A stretch of DNA of 64,000 bases from Aphelidium insulamus (Eukaryota; Aphelidiomycota; Aphelidea; Aphelidiaceae): NCBI GenBank assembly GCA_036784855.1, contig JAZDSV010000027.1:149052-213051 (forward strand), read 5' to 3'. The first letter of the stretch is position 1. Every line of letters begins with the position of its first letter. Made by a program: the position numbers and the translations under genes. Below, piece by piece: positions 45,893-58,436 of this stretch. The notes under the pieces are model-generated. The model ran no database searches, was not told the DNA's origin, and saw only the letters and a list, made by a program, of their open reading frames with translations.

Positions 45893-46815
45893 TTAGAGTC
45901 GGAAAGAGGTGCTCAGCTGTATCTGCTCCAGGATCTCGGTGACCCACTTCATTTGCAGACGGGCTGCGGGATCCTGCACGTAGCACTGTTCCACAATGTC
46001 ACACAGACCCGCCAAGCGTCTGTCGCGGCTCTTCAACTCGAGTGTTTCCTCGGTCCAGACCGGTCGCTTGCCCGACAACACTTTCTTGATGACCTCGTCG
46101 GAGGACATGGCGGGCGGCCACGAGTCGGTCCGCGTGATCACCTCGTACGCCACCATTGCAAATGAGTAGGTGTCGCTGGCCTTGAGCACCTCGGGATTCA
46201 CCGGCCCGGTGCTGGTGTCCTTGCGGCCCATCACGAATTTGCGCAGGATCTCGGGTGCCGCGTACGCCACACTAGCGCCGTCAATGTTGACCGTCTCAAA
46301 TGCCTGTACCAGCAGCACGCTGGACGTGAGGATGCGCGATATGCCAAAGTCGCAGAGCACCGCGAACAGACCGCGCTCATCCTGGTCAATGAGGACATTG
46401 CCGGGTTTGATGTCGCAGTGTGCGAAGCCGGCCTCGTGCATCTCCTTCAGGCCGACGGCGACATCGCGCAGCATATTGAATATGAACTGCGAGTCCCACA
46501 CCACGCCACCAGCGTCCTTGAATATCATGTCGTCCAGCGATCCAATTGGATACTGTTTCATGATGATGGTGGGTGGGGCGTGCGTGAATCCAATTAGCTA
46601 TATAACATGTCATTAATATAATGGACGATATATATGCCGATGTATACCTTTGTGAAGTTGCGACTCGACCGAAAGAACCACATGATGGAGATCTCTTGGC
46701 AAAAGGAAGTCAACGTGTCCTTGTCCGATGACACTAAGGAGAAATTAATTAGTAGTTGTTGTGGATGGATGGATGGATGATAGAGAGAGAGATAGATAGA
46801 GTGGATAGATAGATT

Positions 46816-46877
<62 letters not shown>

Positions 46878-49800
46878 GTGGATAATAGATGGATAGATAG
46901 ACAAATAGTAGATAGAGTGGATAGCTAATAAATAGATGGATAGATAGAGTGGATAGAGTGGATAGATGGATAGATAGATAGATAGATAGAGAGAGAGATA
47001 GATAGATAGATAGATAGATAGTACATAAATACATAGAACATAAACGTAGATAGACAGATCGTAGATAGACAGATAGATAAATACATAGATACATTGATAC
47101 ATAGATAAGACAGACAGACATCAGATAGATAAAAAGATAGAGAGACACATGTACGTACTGTTGATGACTTTGGCGACACACTGAGTGGCACCGTTGGCAC
47201 GAGCGCGCAGATCGGGAGATATTATGCGCGCAATGAACAGCGAGCCGGAACCACCCGACGTCAAGTTGGCACGCAGCTGGAAATCCACATCGGTCTTGAA
47301 CTGCAGGAACCCCGGCAGCGACAGTTCACGCTGGTTGGAGATCATGGTGTGTACCTGCGTGAATGTGCTGGTGTACTCGTTCGACGAGGTGGTGTTCATG
47401 TTGCTGGTGACGGTGCCGTTGCCGGTGATGCCGCTGTGAGTGTTGCCGTTGTGGCTGCTGTGCGTGGTGGACGAGTCGGTGTTCATGAGCACGGAGCCGA
47501 CGGCGGTGCTGGTGCGGTTGTCGACGCTGGTGGAGAGCGGTGTGACGGTCTGCGGCGGCGATGTGATCACATTCAGGCTGAACGAGTTGGAGAGCAGGGC
47601 CGGCTCCAGGTTCAGCACACCGCTGGGGTTGACGCGGGCCAGTCGGCTGTGATTGCCGCTACCACCAGGTCCCGGAGCTGTCAGTGGGCTGGACACGCGC
47701 TGATCCGTGACGGAACTGTCGGTACTGCTGCGCCCCGTGATGTACGGCTTGTTGGGCGACGGCGGTGGGCGGTGCTGCTGCTGTTGTTGTTGCTGTTGGT
47801 GGTGTTGCTGTTGGTGGTGTTGCTGGTGGTGGTGCATACCGTGCGCTTGGGGAGAGAGCGGAGAGGAGGCAGCCGCAGCAGAAGCTGGTGCCGACAAATC
47901 ATAGCTGGGTGTGTTATTAGCTGCAGCTTCTCCGCCATGTGAGCCGCCACCGCCAATTCCGCCCAGGCCCGCTTCATCTGCCGCCGCTGCCGCCGCTGCC
48001 ATACTCTTCTTCATGCGCAGGTATGATGCGACAGATGTGGGCTGTGGCTGAGACGACGCTGCAGACAGTGCCTGCTGCGCCGCAAGCTGCAGCGGTGTCT
48101 GCATGGACGCTTGCATGGGCGTGGGCGACGCGACAGGTGCTGTTACTTGATGCTGCTGCTGCTGTTGTTGCAGCGGAGCGGGCGCCGTCATGCGCGCCTT
48201 GCCGGTACTATTTGGCGGAGATGCGGCCCGGCTGGCGACAGATTGTTGCTGTTGCTGCTGTTGTTGCTGTTGGAGGTGGGCAAGCTGCATGGCAGCCGCG
48301 GAGACATCATGCAACTGCTGCTGCTGTTGATGCAGGAGCGACTGCGAGTGTGTCGGCGAGTGCTGCGAGTGCGGCAGGTGCGGCTGTGGCTCGTTGTAGC
48401 GCCTGCTCTTGCCGGCCGAGTGTGGCGCCGCCGGCTGCTGCGTGGACGGCGCGTTAAAGTTTCCGCGCTGCAAGTCGGCCTTGGTGGGACCGGCAGCTAT
48501 GGGTGGCTGCTGTGGAGCCGCTTGTCCCCCAGAAGACATTGCTGGTTGCGGGTCGGCAGCAAAGTTTCGGCGGGCAGTTGTGCCGCCACCGCCCAGGCCG
48601 CCATGAGCCGCATTGGCGTCAGCGGTGGAGACAACTTCGTTGGCGATGGCGGCGCCCAGCTGTTCAATAGAGCTCTCCCAGTTGCCACCGGCTGCAGGGA
48701 CCATGTCATCTGGCAAAACAGCCAGTGGCGTGAATCCACCACCAGTTGCCGCGGAGGCACCGACCGCAGCGCCACTGACAGCACCGGGACGTGGGATGCC
48801 CATGTTGGCGGCGCCAGAGGCAGTTACATGCTGCGGTGGTGGCGGAGTCATTGCTGGTCGCAGACCCTGTTCCGAAGGCAGCCTTGACCGGGCAGCTGGT
48901 TTCGGCGGGGTCTGTGGCTGCTGTGGCTGTACGGCCCGCGAAGCCAGCGACTGTTCGCTCTGCAGCCGGTGTCGCTGTGGTGACGCGCTGATGCCGCCGT
49001 CTGCTGCTGCTGCCACCGCGCCTATAGTGGGATCCGCTGTCATGGCGCGTCTGCCGGCGGTGTTTGGGGCAGTGGGTGGATGTCGGTGCTGCGGTTGCTG
49101 CAGCGGTTGCTGTTGCTGTTGCTGCAGCTGGTCACTACGTATAGAGCCGGTGGTACTTGGCACGGATGGCACGCCAGAACGCACCGACTGCTGGCTGTTC
49201 AGGCTCTTGAGGGCCGACAGCTGCTGTTCGGCATAGCTGTTGCTGCCGCTGCTTGCCGAGTGCCCGTGCTGTTGTTGCTGGTGCAACGGGTGCTGCTGTT
49301 GCGGTTGCTGTAGCTGTTGGTGTTGCTGCTGCGGCGATGTCGTAATGTCGTTGGCCTTGTGCACCAGCTCCATCACCGCCACGCCACTGAAGGATGGCTG
49401 TGCGGGTGCCGTCGACATCTTTTGGTCGGCATGTTGCTGCGTGGCTGCCGAGGCTGCATTGCCGTTGTTGGCAGCGACATTCGGCATACCCGTACGCCGG
49501 CTCATCCACCACACGGCCACGCCAATGAACAGCAGCAGCAAGGCGGCCACCACGCCCACCACAATCAGCACCGTGTTACTACTACTGCTGCTGCTCTGCT
49601 GCGCCGATGGCGGTGGCGCCGGCGAGTCGGCACGCTTTCGAAGATCCACCGCAGTCGCCGCTGACGGCGGCATTCGTATGGCCACCGAGTCGACGAAATA
49701 CGCGGTGTCAGTGTCATCAGCACCGCTGCCGGTCACCATCCAACCACCGACGAACGCCTTGCTGGCGGCCGGGTCAATAACCACGAAGCCCAGTCCGGTG

Positions 49801-50439
49801 ACACGCTGTTCATCCGGGCATCCTGGGCCGTCCATGGCGATTATACGCTCTGTCTCCACGAGCGCGGTGTCGCTACCGTCCTCACATACACTGATGTGGC
49901 AGAGTGTTAGAGAGCCGGTAATGTCTGCCCACGCCACCACCAACAACTTGTCCGCCTTGTCATAGTCCAGCACTGCTTCTCCCACAATGCCTTCAGCCAG
50001 CAGTGTCACGGATGCGCCGTCCTCCACGCTATACAACAAGTTAATTAATATATGCATGTATGTATGTATTTATGTCTATAGTTGTATGTGTATGTAATGT
50101 CACCTACCGAGTAATCAATAGACCACCATGGCTAGACGCGACGGTGAAAGGAGAATCCGGCAGAGCAACTTCAGCATCCGTATCTGCGACACTCAACGGC
50201 TCAACTTCAGCAACACCATCCGACCACAATGTGCCTGAGAATCGATGCGACGCGTTACGACCAGATATTCTGACAGCAGAGTAGTCGCGGTCAAACACGG
50301 CCACATCCACCACGTCCACCATGTCCAGCAGCAGTGGTGTCCACCGAGTTGAAGTTGAAACAAGTGGTCTGTCATCACCGACGACGCTGCCCATAACCGC
50401 TCCTAGTACGCCCACCGCCAGTACCATAATCGCCATCAT
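45893..50439 (-). CDS. receptor-like kinase with long polyglutamine juxtamembrane region
   Basis: Four exons (50439-50108, 50028-47159, 46733-46648, 46597-45893) give 1330 aa. A signal peptide (MVLAVGVLGAVMG) leads a beta-rich ectodomain to about residue 260, then a transmembrane helix (TVLIVVGVVAALLLLFIGVAVWW). About 600 residues of Gln/Ser/Ala/Pro-rich low complexity follow with many polyQ tracts, then a kinase domain of TKL type. It keeps Lys in CVAKVIN, HCDIKPGN (Cys replacing Arg in HRD), DFG and APE, so it is probably active. Such kinases sense extracellular cues. The second intron is a GATA microsatellite. Confidence 0.88.
46760..47120. repeat. ~360-bp GATA microsatellite
   Basis: GATA repeats with interruptions fill the intron 46734-47158 of the receptor-like kinase gene. 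Confidence 0.95.
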
Positions 50440-50657
50440 TATAGTACGAATATGTGTGTGTTGAACGCGACTCTATTTTTAACCACCACCACCACCACCA
50501 TCACCAGTTGCCATGTGCAGAATAATATCCAGCCAAGGTGCATAACTACAATATTATAGCACAGTACTTACTTACACTAATGTGAAGCTGACTGTCTACT
50601 GTTTACTTAAATATCTGTTTTCATACAACGCTGCTCCGGGCTAATCATCGCACCACA

Positions 50658-51279
50658 ATGTCGAAGCGCAACATGCTGTGCTCTTATGCTGCCGGCGGTC
50701 TGGTACGCACTGGTATCGGTGGATAGAGATATGTGTCGGTCTACTGGTCCCACATTGATACATCCATACATACGTACACACACACACCCCTAACCGCTCA
50801 CAGTTCGCCATTGGCTGGTGGATGCTGGTGGACGCCAATATCAAGAGCGACCAGCTGGGATATGACGATGGCAAAGTGACGGGTGTGCACTATATCGCCG
50901 CCATAGCCAGCACCCTGGCACTCGTAATGTATGCATACTATGGGGGTGGATGGATGGACTGCCATGCCACTACTTATCATCCGACAGGGTCAACTCGGCG
51001 CCGGCTTCGGCATTCAGCGGCTTTGGCAGCGACGACGACAGCACCCCTGGCGTCAAGCTACTCATATTCGGGGCGTTTGTGCTGGCGTTCGGCGGCCTGT
51101 TTGGCGCCGCCTGGCTCTTCTTTGCGCAGTATGTGGCCAGTGTGCCGGCCAACACGCCGCCCGATGCCACCACTTCGCTCACCACGTGGCTGGGACTGAG
51201 TGTGCTGCTGCAGAACGTCTTGATATTCCTCAGCAGTATGTTGATGCGGTTTGGCCGCAAGTTGGATGACGCCTTCTGA
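50658..51279 (+). CDS. TMEM50: TMEM50 family membrane protein
   Basis: Exons 50658-50702, 50804-50928 and 50988-51279 give 153 aa. SYAAGGLFAIGWWMLVDANI, GVHYIAAIASTLALVMVNS, GAFVLAFGGLFGAAWLFFAQYVA and LQNVLIFLSSMLMRFGRKLDD match TMEM50A/B and fungal Vps68: four membrane spans in endosomal/ER membranes. The N terminus is shorter than in animals. The divergent start lies about 220 bp from that of the receptor-like kinase. Confidence 0.9.
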
Positions 51280-51652
51280 TATGTTATTATAATATGTTAT
51301 GTACATAAGAAGATTGATACTGCAATAGACAGCATACACAGTTATAGTGATTGCCAGAAGACGATTTGTGTCGAGGAGACTTCTCCGTATTTGTGGACAA
51401 CAACACAGACAACAAGCAGCATCCAGCTGTGAACAGTGCATCTTTCCATCTGTGCAACTGTCAGTTGCTCTCGACTGCTCTCTCTCTCTCTCTCTCTGCT
51501 GGCCTTTTCTTCCACCAGAAGGCCTGAGAACTGATATTACCAAAGCTCCATATATTTCATTACATGTAACATGACAGACTTACACATTTACTACATATAT
51601 TAAAAGTACTATTTAATATACTTGTATTAACAACACTATTCGCCATGAGGCG
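51280..51652. other. intergenic with CT microsatellite
   Basis: Contains a CT repeat at about 51478-51499; otherwise nothing recognised between TMEM50 and the Bzz1-like gene (convergent). Confidence 0.6.
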
Positions 51653-54102
51653 CTACATGGGCTCCACGTAGGTGGACGGGAACTGGCCCACTTTGCCGTT
51701 GAGCCGGCCACTCCACCAGCCGTCAGTGCCCTGCTGTGTCACTTCAATCGTCTCGCCCTCACGTATGCTAAGCTCATCCGGATTCTGCGCGTCATAGTCG
51801 TATATCACACGCACTGTTTGGTGCGTGGACGCCAGTGACGAGGAGCGGTTGACGGCCGTGGCATTGCCCACGGCGCCGGCTGTGGGGAACTCCACGTATG
51901 ATGCCGGCACCAGGCCCTCCTTGCCGTCGCATAAGACGCGGATCCAGCCGGTACCGTCGTCCGGCGTCACAAGTTTCACCGAGGCGCCCTCCGCTATTGT
52001 CAGTTCGTCTGAATTCATGGCGTCGTACGCGTAGATGACATGGCCGGTGGTGGGTGCTGCGGCGCTGACCGAGGGGTTGTTGTGTGTATTGCTGCGCCGC
52101 CGGCTTGCTACAACAAAAAATTATAAACATTATTAATTCTTGCCATTCATATTGACAGTATACTTGCCGTTCGCGGCGGGAGTAGAGATGCTGCTGCTGG
52201 CTGAGACGGCTGATGTCGGAGTGGGAGTAGAAACGACGCGATTAACTTTGGATTTCAGCGACACGCCATCCTTGGAACAGTATGGCGGCACTTTCATCTC
52301 GCACTTTGCGTGGCAGTTGTAGCCGCATGCTGCGTGGTTAAGTACGATAATATCAACATATGATGTGATATTAAATACTTTTGCATGTGAAGCCCTGCTT
52401 GGCCAGTCCCCAAATCTTTTCCTGACAATAATCACACGTTGTCGGAATGGTGAAGGATGACTTTGCCAAGTCGTGCCGCTGTCCATTGCTGTCATCTATG
52501 AGATAATTGATTATGAATGAGTTCATGTATTGTATACAAGAGGGTTCATACATACTTCCAATGACGGAGGCAATGACCTGCATTGTGGTCTCGTAACGAA
52601 TCTTTTGCGTTTGCAGCAGAGTTATACTCCGCACAACCTCGATGACGTTCTGTAAAGCGTACAATCAAGTAAAGCATGATAATAGTGCATGAAACAATAG
52701 GACATACCTCATTAACTTGGTCGGCATCGCCGGTACTTGGATTCTTGGTGTATGCATCGAGAAGATTGTGCAAGCCATCGCGCTCCTTGACCTTGCCGGC
52801 AATTTGCTCTTCAATGAGAGCCAGTTTTGCAGATAGCTTGGCCAGCTTGTTGCTCAAATAAATTTTGGCCTGCTCATCCACTACCAGCTGATCCGAGTCT
52901 TTCCACAGCATGGACGGCTCAAACACAAAGTCGTACGGCTCCGTCCAGTTGGCGCTGTGATACTTTACAATCAGATTGGAGTCGACGGCCGGGTCAACTT
53001 CGCGGATTTCCGCAAGCATTTTACCCAGATGCATCTGAACATCGCCATTGGCCTTGTTCTCCATGGCAATATAATCTTCCAACAACTTCCTGGTGGCCAC
53101 GCAGCGGCCCTCATTCAGCCTCTGCATGTCCTGCAGTAGAGATTTGATTGATAAGTGGCACTTCATGAAGGAACATCCATGAACATACATCCATGAGCAG
53201 TGGCATGTCGGTGTAGTAATACTTCTTCTTCAGAGCATTGGCGACATTAACACTGAGAATGTAGTTGTTCTTGGCGTTGCCCATTTCGGCAATCTCTTGC
53301 AGCCAGGCCTTCTTCAACTGAAATACATAGTGTTGTGATTAGGTGGGGAAGCAGTATTTAGCACTAATAAACCTTGTCTTGAGTCTTTTCATCTGGCGCC
53401 TTCTCCAAGCGCAGTTTGGCTGCCTCGACCGCGTCACACTGCTGGTCATACACCACTTTGGCCTATTTTCATGAGAATATTAAAGTTTAAAAGAATTGTG
53501 TCCACCTTTTCCTTATCGGCGTAGGCGCGGCCTCGCTCTTCAAGAAGCTTCTGAGCAAATAGAGCGTGCTGCAATACAGTCAGTGAGAAGGTGGTCAGAG
53601 TGCTCATCACAGAACAAGATATACACACACCTTTCTCCGCGCCTCCTCCTTCCTGGCAGCCAGCGCCTTCAGACTGTCGGTGATATCAACAACCACCACA
53701 TCGGCCAGATGGCTTCGCACTTGGGCGATGGCTTCCGTCTCTGACAGCACGGCTTCCCACGCCTTGAACAGGGACCTGGTATATGGAGTCGTTATCCCTG
53801 ATGATGGATGATACATCACACACACAGACACACCCAAACTTTGTGTCGGCACTGGCAGCGGCCGAGTCACCGGACACCGCGGGATCTGCCATGAGACTCG
53901 CGCCCACCTTGTCCTTGACCTTGGCGAAACGTTTGGCAAGCTGGTCCAGCCGGTGTGAATAGTCTCGCTCCACCTGGGCACGCTCCTTGAGGAACTCCCG
54001 CATCTCGCCCAGGAACGCCACCCCGCCCTGAGTGTGCGCGTTGATGACATTCATCTGATCCCGCAGCGCCTGCCCAAAGCTGGCGGCGGTGGCGGCAGCC
54101 AT
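51653..54102 (-). CDS. BZZ1: F-BAR, C1 and twin SH3 protein (Bzz1-like)
   Basis: Ten exons (54102-53834, 53775-53631, 53568-53506, 53462-53373, 53317-53189, 53130-52708, 52649-52556, 52495-52379, 52329-52144, 52107-51653) give 656 aa. The N-terminal F-BAR domain is about residues 1-270. A C1 zinc finger near 409-460 carries HDLAKSSFTIPTTCDYCQ and CGYNCHAKCEMKVPPYC. Two SH3 domains close the protein (VIYAYDAMNSDELTI...GLVPASYVE and VIYDYDAQNPDELSI...GQFPSTYVEPM). Bzz1/syndapin-like proteins link membrane curvature to WASP/Arp2/3 actin assembly at endocytic sites. The last intron is 36 nt and GC-AG. Confidence 0.9.
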
Positions 54103-55113
54103 TTTGTATTTGATGATTAATGATCCGTTAACAATGGAGTGAGCAGTGTTGCAAGCTTCATATTAACGTGCAACACGTGGCCAGTTTGATGCTCACTTAC
54201 CGGCTTACTACTACAATATGTATATCCGACATTATGTGAAGCCATCCTCCTGTTTACAGTGTATACCTGTGCCTTTATGTATATTTGTGTATGCATTCAA
54301 GATAAACTTTCAATGGCGAGAGATGCCAGGTCCATCCATGCCCTATTATCTCATAATCACTTGTTATAAGTTCCATTCCGTGTAACGAATACAGTTCCAA
54401 CAGATGAGTGAATGCTGTTGGCTGTATGTAAATACTGCAAATGAAGTGCCTTCTCCGATTAGCAGAACAAGTAGAGGCTGAATGAACAAGCATGAATGCC
54501 AAGGATCTCTTATGGCTGTTCTGATTGGCAGATGCAGGGATTGCCACGTGCAGTTCTCCTGGCATTCCACTACTGCAATACGTCACTGCACAACAATACA
54601 ACAATACAACACAACAATACAACAATACAACAATACAAAAACCACATTAAGAACAGATGCTGAAATTAGGCCAAACTCTTCTCTTTATCCAGCGTTTGTT
54701 TAGAGCATTGATCCGTGGCAGCAACCGGTACCATCGAATGTGATCGCCTGTTCGAGTCAATAGATGCACCATGCCTCACTATGATGTTGTGTGTGTATAG
54801 CTGTCAAATGACTTATGCACTGCTTGATGATGCTTGATGTAATACATGATCCATAATGCCATTTTGATGCCTGCCATGACTCGGTTATGCAGATCTTCTC
54901 AGCTTGACCTTTTCGGCAGGTGAATAATTATTCGAACCATTGTAAAGTGGACTATGTGTTGGCAGTAATACTTCCATGCATATATAGTAAATATACTACA
55001 CATTTACAACCAGTATTATTGCTTAATATTTATTAAAGCCTGTGAGCCTGAATGAAGGCGTGTTATTTAATACACAGGACAAGGTAAATTCATAGCAATC
55101 ACGCAGATTTCAC
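54103..55113. other. 1-kb intergenic region, nothing recognised
   Basis: AT-rich with an ACAATACA short-unit repeat (54591-54640). No ORF or RNA gene supported. Confidence 0.6.
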
Positions 55114-56751
55114 ATGTCGGTGCTGCTGGAGACGTCGCTGGGCACGCTGGTGGTGGACCTGCACGTGGATGAGTGCCCCAACACGTGCCTCAACTTTCTC
55201 AAGCTGTGCAAGATAAAGTACTACAACTTTTCCCTGTTCAGCAGCGTGCAGCAGGGGTTCCTGGCGCAGACGGGCGATCCACACGGTGCGCGCGCGTGAT
55301 TCCATGCTCAATACCTTCTGTACACTCACCACATATACTTGATGCGCTTGCAGGAGATGGTGGCCAGTCTGTGTGGTCGTTGATAGATGCTGCGTCATCG
55401 GCGGCGGCAGGGGGCAAGCAGGGCGATGAAGCCAGCAGACGTTCACGCGGCCGCTTCTTCCCGCATGAACTGCACCCCACACTGAAGCACACCAAGCGCG
55501 GCACCGTGTCCATGGCGGCGCTGGACGGGGGTGGCAGTGATGCCAGCGGCACCAAGCTTGTGAATGGCAGCCAGTTCTTTATCACGCTGGGTGACGGGCT
55601 GGACTATCTGGACGGGGCGCACACGGTAATCATATCTTACGTGTATGTAGTCATGTAATTAACACCCCGGCAACAGGTGTTTGGCCAGGTGGCTGAGGGC
55701 TGGGACACGCTAGACAAGATTGACAGCGCGTATGTGGACCATGACGGGCGCCCCTACCAGGACATACGCATTAAGCACACAATTATCGTGGACGACCCAT
55801 TCGACGACCCGGCCGGCCTGACTGCCCTGATCCCCGACCGATCACCCGAACCGACCAAGGCCCAGCTGGACACGGGCCGGCTGCGGGACGATGAGCGCGT
55901 GGACGAGGACAGTGCCGTGCCCGCCGAAGAGCTGGACCGGCGCATGAAGGAGCGTGAGACCAAGGCACGCCAGCTCACCCTGGAGATGATTGGCGACTTG
56001 CCGTACGCCGAGATCAAGCCGCCCGACCACATTCTGTTTGTGTGCAAGCTGAACCCGGTCACGCGCGACGAGGACCTGGAGTTGATATTCTCGCGGTTCG
56101 GCCAGATAAATAGCTGCGAGGTGATACGCGATGCCAAGACTGGCGACTCGCTGCAATATGCCTTTATTGAGTTTGAGGAGAAGTCGGCCTGCGAAGAGCA
56201 AGTTGCATATTGTGTATTATCTTGATAGTGTTAATAGTGTGTGCAGGGCCTACTTCAAGATGCAGAATGTGCTAATTGACGACCGGCGGATATTTGTAGA
56301 CTTTTCGCAGTCCGTGTCCAAACTGCATTCGGTGTGGCTGACTGGACGGCAGCAGGCAATGGGCAAGCAGGCGGCGGGCTTTGGCGGGTTTGGCGGTGAC
56401 TTGCAGAAAAAGGCCGGCCGGTATCGCCATGGCGATGGTGATACCCGCGGCAAACAGTACGCAATGGTGTTTGACGACAGTGGTGCTGACGGCCATGATT
56501 CTCAGCGCCGACCCTCTGCTGAAGATCGGCACCGACACTCATCAGCACGTGAACATGGACGAGACCGTGACCACGATGACCGCCGCTCCCCGTCAGATCA
56601 CCGGAGCCGGAATGGCCACAAACATGGCTCGTCTACGGCGCACCAGTCATCGCATCATCGCAGCAGCCAATATGATCGACACTCGCCCGACCGCCGCCAC
56701 AATCATCACCACAGACGGCGCTCTAGAAGCCCGATGGAGCGTCGACGTTAG
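55114..56751 (+). CDS. PPIL4: cyclophilin-RRM protein PPIL4
   Basis: Exons 55114-55285, 55354-55625, 55677-56197 and 56247-56751 give 489 aa. The cyclophilin domain starts [20 protein letters not shown], with [16 protein letters not shown] and [29 protein letters not shown]. An RRM follows ([63 protein letters not shown]), then an Arg/Ser/His-rich tail. PPIL4 is a nuclear peptidyl-prolyl isomerase of spliceosomal complexes. A Ser/Gly/Ala insertion enlarges the cyclophilin part. The last intron (56198-56246) begins GCAAGT. Confidence 0.94.
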
Positions 56752-57096
56752 TAAAACAGAACTCTTCATGCGCTCTCATTTGCTGATCGAACTGTGGCAC
56801 CGTGTGCCAGTACAATCAGCGGCATTTAGCAGCATGAGCCATTTCTGACATTGCCTTTGCTGGCATATAGAGAGTTGACTCATCGATGCTGTGTATTGCC
56901 ATTGCATATATACAGTGTGTCAAAGATTTCAGCAGGTACTAAAACAGCGCAAGATTACAAGTACACTTAATAAAAGTGTAACTTGGGCCTAACTTAATAA
57001 AAGCGTTCACACACTATTCAGAACAATAGCAAATAATAATAGCAAATACTTAATAGCAAATACTTTCTTGTTGTGATTTACAACAGAGCATAGACT
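56752..57096. other. intergenic, nothing recognised
   Basis: Spacer between PPIL4 and NAA30 with no supported feature. Confidence 0.6.
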
Positions 57097-57526
57097 ATGC
57101 CAGTGCAGATACAAAGATATCTTGAATCAATCGGTGAATCAATCGGTCATCTGGCGCAAATGAGCGTGCAATACAGCGAGTATTCCGGCGAGGCCCAGCT
57201 GGACGAGATTGTGCGCCTTATTGAGAATGACTTGTCGGAACCGTACTGCATCTTCACGTACCGCTACTTTTTACAGCAATGGCCCTCACTGTGTCTACTG
57301 GTACGCGCGCGTGTGTTTATGAGCATACGTGTATCTTGGTGCGCGCCGTTACCACAAATATGATCGTACAGGCCACATCTGACGGGGAGACCGTCGGTGT
57401 AATCATTGCCAAGATGGAGGCCCACAAGTCTGGGGCACTTCGCGGATACATTGGCATGCTGGCAGTGAAGAAGACGGCACGTGGCCGAGGTATAGGTACA
57501 GCTATCAGCCTGACATCGGTATTATA

Positions 57527-57573
<47 letters not shown>

Positions 57574-57848
57574 GAACTTGCCAGGCACCGAGCTAGTGAA
57601 GCGCGTTCTACACCTGCTGCACAATGGTGGCGCCGATGAGGTATATATGTGTTAGATGTGTGGTATGGGAATGCTAATATCATCAATTAATATCATATGG
57701 CAAGATTGTTCTGGAGACTGAGCACACAAACACAAGCGCTCTTGCATTGTATGAAAAGTTGGGCTTTGTGCGTGACAAGCGTCTCTATCGCTACTATTTG
57801 GTTTGTGCCTGTGGTAGTCCTGTTGAGAAGCACAAATCTGACACTTAG
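57097..57848 (+). CDS. NAA30: N-alpha-acetyltransferase 30 (NatC catalytic subunit)
   Basis: Exons 57097-57300, 57372-57495, 57585-57640 and 57705-57848 give 175 aa. The GNAT fold is clear: [48 protein letters not shown] with the acetyl-CoA loop RGRGIG, and [31 protein letters not shown]. It acetylates N termini starting Met-Leu/Ile/Phe on ribosomes. A TA microsatellite (57534-57571) occupies the second intron. Confidence 0.94.
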
Positions 57849-58013
57849 TATAGAATGGGACAGATGCCTTTAGATTAAAGCTGTTTATCTAACTAGAAGT
57901 GTTATTTATTTTGCATAGCATGTGGACGTAATGCCCGTATTAGAATATATCAGATATAATGGAACAGCTTAATGATGGAATACATATACTGAGAAGGAAA
58001 GCTATGATATTTG

Positions 58014-58203
58014 AGGACTATTTTTGTCAACTACAAAAGTACTCACTTCCACTACCGAAATACTCACATCCACTACAAGAATACTCACATCCACTACCAA
58101 AATACTCGCATCCACACACAAATATGAATAATCTTACCGCATGTGGATTGTGACTATTTCGGTAGTGGAAGTGAGTATTTTTGTAGTTGACAAAACATAG
58201 TCT
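58014..58203. repeat. inverted-repeat element with 21-bp tandem units
   Basis: Arms at 58022-58062 and 58155-58195 are inverted copies with one mismatch, extendable outward to about 58014 and 58203. Inside, four 21-bp units of the type GAAATACTCACATCCACTAC run from 58036 to 58119. A related fragment is present at 63111-63157. The rest of 57849-58436 holds no gene. Confidence 0.8.
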
Positions 58204-58436
58204 ACATGATATTTTTGTACAGCTAGTTTACATAAGCGGTTTGAAGGATAAATTGTGCGGTTCAAAGAAAATCACATAACAACGCGATAGATGCAACTCC
58301 ACTTCAAAGAAAAGAAAAAGAAAAAAGAAAGGAAAAAGAAGGCTTATCTAATCAAGCAGCCAATCATGGCAAAGGCGCCACGCTCTCGCCTTCTCCTTGC
58401 TTGCAACGTTGCACAACGATTGCACAAATATCACAA

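Noticed and set aside
47349-49965. Several long plus-strand frames rich in Leu, Cys and Val
   Set aside because: They are antisense to the polyQ region of the receptor-like kinase, where CAG/CTG repeats keep all frames open.
58036-58119. Four 21-bp repeats considered as a CRISPR array
   Set aside because: The units are contiguous without spacers, flanked by inverted arms, in eukaryotic DNA.
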